23,610 bases of DNA from Chara braunii (GCA_003427395.1 BFEA01000774.1:365950-389559); one strand, 5' to 3'; shown: positions 8,617 to 17,894, counted from the stretch's first letter. The notes: generated by a model from the letters alone, not told the origin. Made by a program: numbers and translations.

Positions 8617-8780
8617 AGTAGTCGGCCCATACATCGCCGGCATGCACGCTACGCGCCGCAACTTTCGGGGCCTCAGCGCCGTTGATAAATTTCATCAACA
8701 TCCATTTTCGTGTTTACGACCTCCGGAAGTTGCGGTGAGGGGGCCCCACGACTGGTTTATGCCAAGTACTGGTGGTTTAA
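8617..8780 (+). mobile_element. ACCACCAGTAC-type MITE, family E
   Basis: This 164-bp element has TTAA at both ends. The left end TTAAACAACCAGTAGTCGGC has two changes from consensus and the right end is AAGTACTGGTGGTTTAA. The interior has CACGCTACGCG (like family A and B palindromes) and a GTTGAT / ATCAAC hairpin with an AAATTTC loop at 8681-8699. Directly after the right end, TTAAGAGGCCTCTTAA (8777-8792) forms a perfect 16-bp palindrome and leads into TTAAACCCACCACCACTG, possibly the decayed start of another copy. Confidence 0.75.
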
Positions 8781-8794
8781 GAGGCCTCTTAAAC

Positions 8795-9600
8795 CCACCA
8801 CCACTGCTCCTGTCTGCAATGGGGCTTGCACTGATGCACAAGGGGTGATGACCCCCCCCCCACCCCCCTGGATGAGCTGGTGTTCCAGTGTCCCCCCTGG
8901 TTCCCCCTGGTGCTTCCCTATTGGCCCGACCTCACGAGGATTCTGATGTCCAGGGTCAGTGGAAAATAGGTTTAGAAGTTCTGTTTCTTTGGGGATGGTT
9001 GTGGTTTAGTCAGGTGGCTGAATTGTCATTTGATGTGAGGGTGATTGGGGGGTAATGTGGGGCTGTGGGAGTAGGTGGCAGTGTAGAAAATAGCTAGCAG
9101 CCATAGCTAGGGACGATGCAGCAGTGGCACATCACTAGAGGGAGGTATGAGGCATGAAAAGAGGTGAAAGGATTAAGTTGGAGATAAGATAAGATTTGTG
9201 AAATATGGTCGAGGAACATCACTCATCCGGCTTGTCGACTTCGGCCATTTGGGGCCCATTGGACCCCTAGCATTTGTATTGATGAGGAAGAGATAAGGGG
9301 TGTGACATTTGGGGACAGTGAAGTGTATAAGGCCGCAATCATACTAGGGCTATCTCAACCGAATTTAGGCGATATCAAGGTCAAATCCATCCAGGAAAGG
9401 CTCAGTGTGAGCATGCGCTGAGTTTTCTCCGCCATTTCCTCTTCTCGTTGCTATCCACTTTGTGTTTGTGTAGGGGTACTGGGGGCTTACAGCATCCCTT
9501 TTTTAAAAAAAAATGATATTTCCCACACATACTAAGCAAATCAATGGTTCCAAACATACCCCTTGGAATCATGGCGAGGTCCATTTGCTATTGCAGTTGG
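8795..9600. other. Gene-poor spacer
   Basis: Includes a C run near 8850-8867 and GT-rich sequence. No gene, RNA or repeat is supported. A weak GGTACTGGGGGCTTACAG string near 9475 resembles a MITE right terminus but is too diverged to call. Confidence 0.4.
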
Positions 9601-9604
9601 CGAT

Positions 9605-9878
9605 TGTACCTGGACTGTATTGAAGGTCAGGTGCGTGACCTGTATCTGGACAGAGAGGTTGTCCATGTACATTTTCAGAGGGAATGTATTACCTTTCCAG
9701 AAACTGAGGGGCTGCTGATATGTACATGGACAGAACAGCTGTCCAGGTACATTATCAGAGGGGGATGCATTATGCGTTGCAGAAACCTATGGGTACCTGA
9801 CCTGTACCTAGACAGCGGCCTTGTCCACGTACATTTTTCAAAGGGGGATGTGTTATCCTTGCAGAAGCTTAGGGGCAA
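9605..9878. repeat. Tandem hairpin repeats, period 80-82 bp, three full units
   Basis: Units start at 9641, 9721 and 9803, with a partial unit at 9605. Each opens with an imperfect inverted repeat, TGTAC-TGGACA then 7-8 bases then TGTCCA-GTACA, with an internal mismatch near the middle of the stem. Each continues through TTTTCAGAGGG-ATG, TTA, CAGAAAC and GGGG. Units 1 and 3 share a frame (DLYLD, VHVHF) but unit 2 is shifted, so the peptide repeat is probably a by-product. The structured DNA or RNA unit is what is conserved. Confidence 0.75.
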
Positions 9879-10309
9879 GGCAGAGTCCTCCGTTTGTTTC
9901 TTGGTTTTGATTCTTTTGAACTTTTGAATCTTTTGATTAAATGTATTTTATTTTATTGGAACATTAAAAAAAAACAAAGGGAGGGAAGGGAAAAAAAAAA
10001 AAAGGTTGATGTCGTCATCAGGATGCGCAGACACGTCATTGCAGTCTTTAAAAATTAGGGGGGAAAAAAAATGTGATCCAAGTGATGCTGTGTGCTGCGA
10101 TATGATTCGTGACGCCTGTTGTTTGTGGATGACAGACACTCATGCCATCCAATCAGCAGGCTCCTCTGATAGTCGCAATTATCTTTATGAATTTTCTTTT
10201 AGAAAATGATTGCATTTTTCGTATTTTTTTGCCATTTTTCTATTAATTTGCTTGCCCCTACAGGTAGGTGGTGGGTCCTTAGAGTAAGGGCCCACTTCCC
10301 TATTTTTGA
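9879..10309. other. Gene-poor spacer with A-rich patches
   Basis: A-rich tracts at 9966-9975, 9991-10002 and 10063-10070. No supported gene. Confidence 0.4.
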
Positions 10310-10330
10310 AGGACGAAAATGAAGGGGAAG

Positions 10331-10390
<60 letters not shown>

Positions 10391-10400
10391 GAAAATGAAG
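10310..10400 (+). mobile_element. 54-nt A tract flanked by a 15-bp direct repeat
   Basis: AGGACGAAAATGAAG occurs at 10310-10324 and 10386-10400. Between the copies lie only GGGAAG, 54 consecutive A (10331-10384) and one G. A long pure A tract between 15-bp direct repeats is what target-primed reverse transcription would leave if almost nothing but the poly(A) tail was copied. A slipped simple repeat is the alternative. Confidence 0.6.
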
Positions 10401-10529
10401 AAAGGAAAAAAAAGAAAAAAAAAAAAGAGAAGATTTGAGGATTCATCACCTTGAGACCAACCCTAATGTGGGCAGGATGGGAAGAAGGGGGGGGATGGAT
10501 GTGGGGGATTAGGGGAGAGCTAGCTTTCC

Positions 10530-10581
10530 CGAATTGGCATAATTATTAATTTATTCGAATTGGCATAATTGTTAATTTATT
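10530..10581. repeat. Tandem duplication, 26 bp x 2
   Basis: CGAATTGGCATAATTATTAA plus TTTATT is repeated at once with one change (ATTATT to ATTGTT). Local duplication in AT-rich DNA. Confidence 0.85.
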
Positions 10582-10761
10582 ACCTATGTAAAATGTTTTT
10601 AGTGTCCATATGGGCCGATGAGGCAGTGGCAGGCAGTGGGACAATCAATGAATAAATAAATCAATACATCAATAAAAACAAATAAATAAAGAAGCTAGTG
10701 AACTAGGCTACCAGCTGGGTCGCCCTGGTCACACTGTTTTCCCCGGGTCGTGCAAGGGCCA

Positions 10762-10927
10762 GGGGCCAAGTCCCACTAGCAGTGTTGATCTACCTCAACG
10801 CCTGAATGTGGACGCTTTTGCGGCCATGTGCGGAAATGGTGTCGAGTTTCCTGAACTGCATGTCTCCACAAACATGTCCAGATTCAGGCGTTGAGGTATC
10901 TCAACGCTGCTCGTGGGACTTGGCCCC
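10762..10927. mobile_element. Palindromic MITE, family G copy 1
   Basis: Termini GGGGCCAAGTCCCAC and GTGGGACTTGGCCCC are perfect inverted repeats. Pairing extends inward through AGCAG-GTTGA-TACCTCAACGC and CTGAAT-TGGA against the partner TCCAGATTCAGGCGTTGAGG, for about 55 bp per arm. The whole element can fold into one hairpin. The centre ACA-A-CATGTCCAGATTCAGG is shared with copy 2. Confidence 0.8.
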
Positions 10928-11112
10928 AGGGGAAGGTCCCAGCCAAAAAAAAAGTGCCAAAAACATCCAAAGAAGCCGAAAAAAACTATGTTATGTCTCA
11001 GGGTCACATCGAAATTCTTTACAAAAAAAAAATAATTTAAAAATCATATCAATATTTTATTTTTTTTATTTCTTAGCCCGGCTGTGGTCCCGGGCCATTC
11101 TGGTAGCCTAGC

Positions 11113-11305
11113 TATTAAATAAATAAATAAATAATTTAATAAACAAATAAACATAATAATATTAATAAATAATAAATAATAAATAATAAATAATAAATAT
11201 GTAAATAAATATATAACTAAAATAATAAATCATAAATAAATATATTAAATATTAAATATATGGAAATAAATATACAAATAAAATAAACACATAAATAAAT
11301 AAACT
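11113..11305. repeat. (AAAT)n / (AAT)n microsatellite
   Basis: Almost only A and T in AAAT and AATAAT units over about 190 bp. It forms the core of the spacer in the compound palindrome. Similar AAAT units flank it at 10650-10690 and 11943-11960. Confidence 0.9.
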
Positions 11306-11431
11306 GGCCGATCAACTTGGTTGCTGTTTTTTTTGCATAACATAGTTTTTTTTTCAGATTTTTTTGATGTTTTTTGTTTTTTTTTGTTTTTTGCCGGGAC
11401 CTACTTTGGCCCTTGCACGGCCGTGCCGCCT

Positions 11432-11563
11432 GGGCCGAGGTTCCACTAAAAACGAGGATTGGATTGAAAATCATGATCGAACTGCATTTCTGCATCTGTG
11501 CATAAAACACATCCAGATTCAGGAGCTCTATCCAATCCTCTTTGCTAGTGGGACCTCGCCCCC
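11432..11563. mobile_element. Palindromic MITE, family G copy 2
   Basis: GGGCCGAGGTTCCACTAAAAA followed by CGAGGATTGGAT at the left pairs with ATCCAATCCTCTTTGCTAGT followed by GGGACCTCGCCC at the right, about 33 bp per arm with a few mismatches. The centre AAACACATCCAGATTCAGGA matches copy 1. The arm sequences differ from copy 1 while pairing is kept, as expected of an element that must fold or of two diverged families sharing a core. Confidence 0.75.
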
Positions 11564-11603
11564 GGGCAAACAAGGTCTCCCGGGCGGCCCGGCTGCTAGC
11601 CTA

Positions 11604-12548
11604 TGTTATAATACTATTATTTTTACTTCTTACTTTTTTGTTTTGTTTTTTGAAAAGCCAGGAATCGGGCCTGGGATGGCCCGGTTGAGGTCGCTACTGG
11701 CGGCGACCGAAACTAGTCGGGGATGCCAGCTCCTCTGTCTTGATGGCGGTGGAACCATAGCGAAAGCTATGACATGTGCTTCATTGTATATCTTTGGATT
11801 TTTTTCGAGATCTTTTTTCACATGTTTCGGCTGCGTTTGCGGCTATGTGTTTTGCATTCGCGTCGGTTCTATCCGACTCTGCTTTCTCTATTACTACTTA
11901 CCGGCCCGGTTGGGAAAGAAAAGAGAGTGCACCTGCTGGGCCAATAAATAAATAACGAAATAAATCTCCAAAGTATTGTTCAAAGTGCCCTGCTGGGCTC
12001 TGCTATCTTATACGATTCATGTTGTGGAATGGTGTAGCCATCAACTGTGGATCAACAGACCTGCGTTCGAATCCTGAGGGAATCGGATAAGGAAAATAAT
12101 TCTGAAATATCAGATTGATGATTTGATCATGATACCTCAAGGTCATGATCAATAATAAAAGTAAGCTGCACCAGAAGGAGAAAAAACATTTCATGATGTT
12201 GGCTCTGTCAGAATGAATTTGGATGAATTTGGACGCATAGGTGGCAATGTGCACTATCTGTACTCTTTATCTGCAGCTATCCAGGTGTATTCTCACAATC
12301 CTTTATTGGTCATTGTTTTTTTCTCTGGTATCGCATTGCGCTTTTTTTCTTTTTCCTTCTCTTTCTGGTGAAAAATACTTCAGTAGACTTGTCCAAAACT
12401 ACGAAGTTCCGTTTAGTGCACAAAGTGCACAAAGGAAGCCACATGCATCCACAACAGTGCACAAAGTCACAGAAGGTTGGAGTAGTTCTCCCATGTCGTC
12501 TTTCCTGTCCTCCCATCACCATGGGTGATTAAAGTTTTGAAAACTCAA
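11604..12548. other. Gene-poor spacer
   Basis: No supported gene. An AGTGCACAAAG string occurs three times between 12414 and 12472. A GCGTTCGAATCC box-B-like string at 12062-12073 lacks a tRNA fold. Confidence 0.4.
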
Positions 12549-12671
12549 GGGCCTTGCCGCACGACGCACCAAATGCAGAAAAAGACAAAAATGATGGTGG
12601 TGCATCTTTCCATGTTTCAGTGGAACATTCATTCTCATTTCGTACACTTGGTGAGTAGAGTGGCGAGGTCC
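12549..12671 (-). mobile_element. MITE family F copy 2
   Basis: This is 123 bp, inverted relative to 1119-1240. Its ends are GGGCCTTGCCGCACGACGCA and AGTAGAGTGGCGAGGTCC. Flanking triplets CAA (left) and TAA (right) would fit a decayed 3-bp TAA target duplication. Interior blocks TTTTTGTCTTTT, ACATGGAAAGAT and GAAATGAGAATGAA (minus strand) match copy 1. Confidence 0.7.
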
Positions 12672-12772
12672 TAATTCATCTGCGAAAGGGGAGGAGAGGG
12701 GGGAGGGAAGAAAAGAAAGAAGAGAAGGAAAAGGAAATGTTTCCCACTGTGGTCCCCGAAACAGAAGCTGGC

Positions 12773-12845
12773 CGATGATGCCTCGTTCTCCTTCAGGGCC
12801 TCTGTGTACACTTTTGTAAGGGACGCCGGGCCCGGTTCGCGGTTT
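12773..12845 (+). repeat. SINE-like repeat, truncated copy
   Basis: TTTTGTAAGGGACGCCGGGC then CCGGTTCGCGGTTTGTG matches the family core and then breaks off. The upstream GGCCTCTGTGTACAC is a weak match to the family's GGCCCCGGTATCTC block. Confidence 0.45.
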
Positions 12846-12984
12846 GTGTAATAATAAAATGAACTGGCTTAGGGGAAAAAAATAATAAAAAAATTCTCAC
12901 TTATTGCATGTGGAATTTAGGTCCACAATTGCTACTGTCAGACTACAGTACCTGAATGTCCGCACGTCCGCATTTTGGGTTTGG

Positions 12985-13510
12985 GTGTTCTGCACTACAG
13001 GTCATGAACCTGGCCAACCCCAGGACCAGGGACGTTCTGAGAATGGCAATTATGGAACGAGGTTCAGTGTAAGTGCAGGCTTTTCCTAAGAAAAGACATA
13101 AAACACATCATCTGCACCTGGTCAAAAGAATGGCCAGGAATATTCTGATAACGGCAATCATGGAAGGAGGCTGCAGTGAGTAGAAGCGTATCCTTTTCTT
13201 AAACCACCAGTACATGGGCACCTGGGCCGCGGGTCTGACACCTCAAATTCTGGAGGCGCGAAACGGAAATGGGGCTGCCGATCGAATTTATCAACGGCGG
13301 GCCCAGCGTTTGACGTTTCAACCCCATTTTCTTGTGGCGACAAGTTTCAGACTGCAAGTCTGGGGCCGTGTACTTGTGCTTTAAGAAAGGTTAGAAAAAA
13401 CATAATCTGCACCTGGCCAAGTTGACGACCAGGAACATTCTGACAATGGCAATAATTGTTGAGGTTCCAGTTGAGGGAAGTGCAGCCTTTTCCTAACAAA
13501 ACACACCATC
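12985..13510 (+). repeat. Three tandem units, about 110 bp, split by a MITE
   Basis: Units share CTGCACCTGGCCAA, GACCAGG-ACATTCTGA-AATGGCAAT, GAGGTTCAGT--AAGTGCAG and CCTTTTCCTAAGAAAAG-CATAAAACACATC. The TTCTGA anchor lies at 13035, 13143 and 13438. The 13199-13384 element sits exactly in the CCTAAG block at the end of unit 2. Unit 1 keeps the uninterrupted version (TTTTCCTAAGAAAAG, 13081-13095). Confidence 0.75.
13199..13384 (-). mobile_element. ACCACCAGTAC-type MITE, family C copy 3
   Basis: This is a 186-bp element with TTAA at each end: TTAAACCACCAGTACATGGG at the left on the plus strand and CCGTGTACTTGTGCTTTAA at the right. Read on the minus strand it aligns with 5089-5302 (GTACACGGCCCCAGACTTGC, then TTGTCGCCACAAG). 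It also holds a GTTGAT / ATCGGC hairpin with an AAATTCG loop (13277-13295, minus). It lies inside a tandem repeat that gives its empty site. Confidence 0.8.
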
Positions 13511-13806
13511 TGTAGGGGGGACATGTCTGGCTCAGGGGATACGCACATGGCATCCTCAAAACCCCCATATTAAAGGGGTCTGAGGGAAGGGGTTTCGGGG
13601 GGTCTGCACAGTCACATGTGGATAACTTTTTGGATAATTCAAGGCCTTTTCTTAAAAAAAAAAAAAAAAAGAAAAGAATGAAATACAACCCAGCTTTCTG
13701 GCCAGGTAGGGTGCCTAAAGTGCAGTTGCAAACTGTATCTTGCCCCATAGAGCAATTATAATTTATAACTTGTTTTTGTGACTCCCGCGTAGTTACCCCT
13801 TTTTTT

Positions 13807-13820
13807 TATAAACCACCAGG
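13807..13820. mobile_element. Solitary left terminus of ACCACCAGTAC element
   Basis: The sequence TATAAACCACCAGGGCC matches the left-end consensus TTAAACCACCAGTAC for 9-10 bases and then diverges. It is probably a remnant. Confidence 0.35.
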
Positions 13821-13942
13821 GCCATTATCCAGCTTCAGCTTAAGAATTTCAGATCGTCAATCATGTGAAAAATTATAGAAAAACAATTCGGATGTGGAAT
13901 TTAAAAAAGTGGCAATGCCAACTAGGAAGCCAAACAAGGAAC

Positions 13943-14096
13943 AGAAACCACCAGTACTTGGCCCAGCTATAGGCCGCGGAAAGAAAAAGGGTAGAAACTT
14001 TCTAGTTGAATGAAGTTGGGCGCTCCTGGAGTAGCCCGTTCATTTCCTAAAATCGTGGCGCGTTACCGGGCACGACTCTAGGAAGTACTGGTGCAA
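13943..14096 (+). mobile_element. ACCACCAGTAC-type MITE, family B copy 3
   Basis: AAACCACCAGTACTTGGCCC and AGCTATAGGCCGCGG lead into the family B body, ending ACTCTAGGAAGTACTGGTG. Both terminal TTAA sites have decayed (CAGAAACC at the left, GGTGCAAAG at the right). The central palindrome has partly decayed to GTGGCGCGTTACCGGGC. It looks like the oldest of the B copies. Confidence 0.75.
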
Positions 14097-15366
14097 AGAG
14101 CCACATCAGTCTCAGTTGCAAGGGAACGCCGTCCTCACACCTGTCCGCCGGGATCACCATGAAGGCCACATCTGCGTCATTGCAAGGGCATGCGAACTGC
14201 ACCCGGCGAACCCTCCCCAACTCTGTCCTTATAGAGAGGCCCACAATCACCAACAATAGCCGAACAGGGGTTCACGGTCAATGGAGGTCCCGAAAGGCCT
14301 CATCTCATCAGCGAAGGGGAATTCACCGTTCAGGCCTTGATCACCCCCTCAGTCGCATGGCCCTCCCACCAACTCAGTGATTTAGTCCAGGACTCCAAAC
14401 TACAAGAAGGATCCCAAGCAAGCAGCCACCATCGGCCACTGTCTCCATCATCAATGGGTTTCCAAGCCCCAGCTCAGTACCCCCCAACCTCCATACGCAA
14501 AGACCCCTTGCTCCATCCTCGTAAAGAGCCACAACAATCTCTGTGCCCACCCGCAAATCAGCACCGTAGAGATCCTCTGTGTCTGTCACGGTATTACGCA
14601 TGACCTAATCTTCAGCCTAAACTGGCTGATGCCTTCCTCCAGAGTAAGATAGTTGGATCAGAAGCTGGCTGATGCCATCCTGCTTCTGGATAGGAGAACC
14701 CATGTTATCTACCTACCATAGTTCCACTATAGCCCCTCCCTCACACCTGGGAGGAAACACACAACCCCCGTCCCTTCACTGCTCCAGCGAGAGAGGAGCC
14801 CCCTCTCCTCACCGGGCCCGGCTACGGATAAACCCCTGAACGCAGACTCCCTCCCTCAGGGGCAGTCAGTTCCCACCAAAGGTCTGCCCTAGTAGAGGGG
14901 AAATTCCCCCTTGCCCACCATTCCACCCCCTCCACTGGAATAGCCCACATTACTGTCCCTTTCCCTGATCACCCTCTTGCCACTATCTGCCCCACTAGGG
15001 TTGGTTCCAACCCAAATACCTACCCCAGCCCCAGATTAGGGCAAGCCCTCAAATCTGCCCTCACCCCCTCAAGAGCATACACCTCCCACCTTGTGACACT
15101 CCCATGGGGTAGGGCTCTCTTCCTGTGGCACAGGGTGCAAACCCAAGAGGGATAACCTGAACCAATTATGAAACCTAAACAACCAGTTTAGGCCATCAAA
15201 TGAAAATAAAGGTTATCCGGAAACCTATCAAGTAGTGGGAACAGCAACCTACAACAAGGTAAACACAGAATTTAATCAAGAAAATGGCGCAGCAAGCGAA
15301 AATTTTCATAAGATTGCACACAAATTTGAAGAATGAACTATGTGAAAATTGGAGAGATCGCATCAT
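14097..15366. other. Long gene-poor, C-rich stretch
   Basis: About 1.27 kb with a strong strand bias (C-rich plus strand at 14700-15130). GGCTGATGCC occurs twice (14627 and 14672). A minus-strand frame at 14374-14601 has plausible composition (VGTEIVVALYEDGARG) but no recognised domain and no continuation. The neighbouring minus-strand frame at 14047-14256 overlaps a MITE end. I do not call a gene. Confidence 0.4.
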
Positions 15367-15458
15367 TGAAGAGAAAAGAAAATCAGAAATTTTAGGAATT
15401 GAGTATGAATTTTGAAGAGAAAAGAAAATCAGAAATTTTAGGAATTGAGTATGAATTT
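15367..15458. repeat. Perfect tandem duplication, 46 bp x 2
   Basis: A 46-bp A-rich unit starting TGAAGAGAAAAGAAAATCAG is repeated without a difference at 15367-15412 and 15413-15458. Perfect identity means a recent slip or an assembly artefact. Confidence 0.9.
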
Positions 15459-15765
15459 TCTAGGCGTTTGTACATTTGTATTCACCCAACTAGAGATTAT
15501 ATGATAAAAAATTTATGAAAGTACGACTAGAATGTAGGAGAAGAGGACTTCGTTGTAATCTCCGTATTGGGGAGGTCAATTATAAAATAAAAAAGTCGAT
15601 GATTAATATTGACAAGACCGAAAAAAAGTGAATGATCTGATTAGATCTAAACGATGACTTCGATAAGGAAAAAGATTATGAATGTAAGCTGAGCTGAAAT
15701 GAGTTGTAAGCGGAAAAGAGATGAGAAAACAAGGGTAGTAAGCGTTGATGACGGGAATATCATGT
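15459..15765. other. AT-rich spacer
   Basis: AT-rich unique sequence between a tandem duplication and a MITE. No gene or repeat is seen. Confidence 0.4.
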
Positions 15766-15916
15766 TTAAACCAGCAGTACTTGGGCGACGCCTTAGCGTT
15801 AACGCTACGAGAATTTCGCTACCGGCGGGTCATCGATAAATCGTATCGACAGCCCGCGCCGCTTCAAAAAAGGTGCGGCCGGCGCGGCGGGCAGTGCCCA
15901 AGTACTGGTGGTTTAA
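15766..15916 (+). mobile_element. ACCACCAGTAC-type MITE, family A copy 1
   Basis: This 151-bp element has left end TTAAACCAGCAGTACTTGGG (one change) and right end CCCAAGTACTGGTGGTTTAA. It holds the palindrome TAGCGTTAACGCTA at 15794-15807 and a hairpin at 15824-15858 (GGCGGGT stem, TCGAT/ATCGA, loop AAATCGT). It aligns end to end with 20233-20383, which has the same length. Confidence 0.9.
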
Positions 15917-15984
15917 CTGTATGGTGTGTTATTTAAGTTCGTTACGGTTCTTTTTGAATTGACTGCAACATCTTACGAGTACAT

Positions 15985-16115
15985 TTAGACCACCAGTACC
16001 TACCGCATTTTTCGAACCCCCCGGCCTCAAATGAATTTGGACCAAAGGGGGAGGAGGCCGATTCGGCGTCCGTGTTAGTTATGGCCGCCCCAACCGGTAG
16101 GTACTGGTGGTCTAA
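15985..16115 (+). mobile_element. ACCACCAGTAC-type MITE, family D
   Basis: The termini are perfect inverted repeats of about 21 bp: TTAGACCACCAGTACCTACC with one more G, and CGGTAGGTACTGGTGGTCTA with one more A. The total is 131 bp. It shares only the ACCACCAGTAC tip with the other families. Its TTA-G and C-TAA borders show that the outermost base of the element can be G/C here and A/T in other families. This places the duplicated target as TA within TTAA. Confidence 0.85.
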
Positions 16116-17244
16116 GAGTCCAAATCTACCTATAAGCACGGAGGAAACTCGACCACAAAGGAAGTTATGAACAAAGTTTGGGAAAATAAAGGAGCCAGCG
16201 TGTACACCCAAGTGCGTCACCCAGGGCAAGAGATCGTCACCACTGAAAAACACGATGTTACCGCGAGGCAGGCAGCAAAGAGTAGTCCTCTTCTCACTCT
16301 ATGTGGATCCACTGCGCCCTGAAACGAACCAAGCCTTTCTTACCCGATTTGCTGGGTCGTGTGGGCGGCCAAAAGAACTCTACGAAGATACGTGTCGCTC
16401 AATGACCACACCAACCTTCCCATTTGGTATATTGTTCTTTGAGCGATCTGTTAGCCCGACTGAGCCTGTGACACGCTCCAATCTCACCAAAGCACCTCAA
16501 CGCGAGTGCTTGCAGATTGCAGAATGAGTGCTTAGAAAACTGCCTTCACTTCCTCTGCCCCCATGTAAACTTGCCTCCGTTGGCATGCTCTCACATTGTG
16601 GCGCTTGCATTACTTCCATCTCCATTGCTGCATCCTTGCAAAGCAACAGCCGCTCCGTGCCCATGCTGCTTCCCGCATGTCTCAGCACCTATTCCACGCC
16701 CAATGAGATGAGAGACATCAACATGCCTGTTCAGGCAGGCACAACGCTCCAAGTAGCACTGACCCCCTGCAGCCTTGATGACTGAAAGCAGGGGATTGAT
16801 TACCTGGATAATTTATGGTCTAGATCGTCTTGAAGTTCGATGCGGGACCCAGGAGTAGTTGACGGATCACTTGTTGGGGCCCCCCACCTATTCTTCAATG
16901 ACTTCGTTGACCCTTCCCTCTACTTTTGACTTTCTCATCTTCTTCATCTGGTTGATCTTGGAGAGGTCTCCATTCTATCACAATCCAAGTTCTTATATGG
17001 TCTAGAATACCGCTCTATCTAGGTACGAAATAGATCGACTGGCGAGTTGCAAGTCTGGTACTGACAAACATATACTATTGCTAGCATGCCCACACGGTGA
17101 TACTCCTCACGTCAGCTATACGTTGAAGTGGAGAGACCTGAGGGCGAAAGAGAACCTTGGCCAGCTGGATCTCCTGCTTTCATATAATACCATTCCCTGG
17201 TAATCCGCGGCTTCCTGAGGCGGTGTCCCCCTTTCCCCCCTTGG
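16116..17244. other. Unassigned stretch, no supported gene
   Basis: Plus-strand frames at 16255-16527 and 16528-16785 have moderately protein-like composition (SLYVDPLRPETNQAFL, NEMRDINMPVQAGTTLQVAL) but no recognised domain and no connecting splice logic. It could include exons of an unknown gene. GGTCTAGA-like strings recur but nothing firm is visible. Confidence 0.35.
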
Positions 17245-17765
17245 TCACTCTTCCTCTTCCAACCGTTGACTACACAAGGCTCTGTCCATCAACATCACAT
17301 ATGTATTGTTGTCAAATAGGGGTTGTGTGTAGATCTCATCCCCCCTAAGGAAAATGTATTCTTTAACCAGGACTCGCCAACTCTTGACGACAGTGATCCA
17401 AAAATCCCTTCCAAGATCCAGTCTGGCCTGAATGAAGACCATGTTTGTTGCCGCTTGCAGACCTTGGGGGTCTAGGAAGGGGCCAGGTCTTATAGAACAT
17501 CCAATTCATGCGGTGGATGTCTTTGTGACATTGTGAGGCAAGCTCCGGGAGCTGTAACGATGCTAGGTTGCCCTCTGATAAGCTCGCAGAGATCATTGAA
17601 ATAGTCCGGATAACCTGGATCCAGGCGGTTAAAGAAACCCCCATGCTTGCGACTGCAGACTGGGTGATGGACGATGATGATATGCCGCTGCCCACCACGG
17701 TCGCCAACATCAACAGGATATACGCAGTCCAGGTGGAAGGTAAACCCTATGGAGTTTCTCAACAA
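17245..17765 (-). pseudogene. Possible LINE ORF2 C-terminal relic, frameshifted
   Basis: The last open segment (17245-17442, minus) reads ARLDLGRDFWITVVKSWRVL, then VKEYIFLRGDEIYTQPLFDN, N. A pattern of FW-x-VV-x-W-x-V followed about 20 residues later by QPLFDN resembles the post-reverse-transcriptase tail of L1/Tx1-clade LINE ORF2 proteins ('PLF/WxN' before the C terminus). Upstream minus-strand frames (17363-17713 and 17490-17765) overlap in other frames, as expected if frameshifts have accumulated. No reverse transcriptase FADD-type box or endonuclease motif is seen. The resemblance is from memory of the family pattern only. The plus strand is also open at 17529-17861. Confidence 0.28.
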
Positions 17766-17855
17766 GCAGATTTAAGAGGGGACATCCTCTCCCTCGTCTT
17801 ATTGGTGAAGTCTGGATCTGACTTACCTACAAGGATCAGACTAGTCGAGTTGGAT

Positions 17856-17894
17856 GGGTAACTGTATGCATTCCTGGGTAACTGTATGCATTCC
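17856..17894. repeat. Tandem duplication, 20 bp x 2
   Basis: GGGTAACTGTATGCATTCCT repeats at 17856-17875 and 17876-17894, the last base differing. Local duplication. Confidence 0.9.

Larger units (their letters stand above)
10704..11603. mobile_element. Compound palindrome (foldback-like), about 0.9 kb
   Basis: Outer ends TAGGCTACCAGC-GGG-CGCCC (10704) and, inverted, GGGCGGCCCGGCTGCTAGCCTA (to 11603) are arms of a long inverted repeat. Moving inward, both arms carry a palindromic element (10762-10927 and 11432-11563), then AGGTCCC-GC with A-rich sequence, ACATC and CTATGTTATG (ending 10995 and, inverted, starting 11335). A 339-bp AT-rich spacer separates the arms. The spacer holds a third inverted end, CTGGTAGCCTAG at 11100-11111. 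No coding region is convincing. Foldback (FB-like) element or two inverted neighbouring copies are both possible. Confidence 0.65.

Noticed and set aside
9544-9927. Frame with DLYLD and VHVHF repeats as a repeat protein
   Set aside because: The middle unit is in a different frame from the outer two, so the peptide repeat is not maintained. The DNA hairpin unit is the better explanation.
12016-12090. tRNA-like segment with box B GCGTTCGAATCC
   Set aside because: The T arm does not pair on both sides of the TTCGAAT loop and no acceptor stem forms, so it is at most a SINE or tRNA relic.
17529-17861. Plus-strand open frame with plausible composition (IIEIVRITWIQAVKET)
   Set aside because: It has no ATG at a sensible start, no recognised domain, and overlaps minus-strand frames with a possible LINE tail. 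I could not decide between the strands and kept only the minus-strand relic at low confidence.
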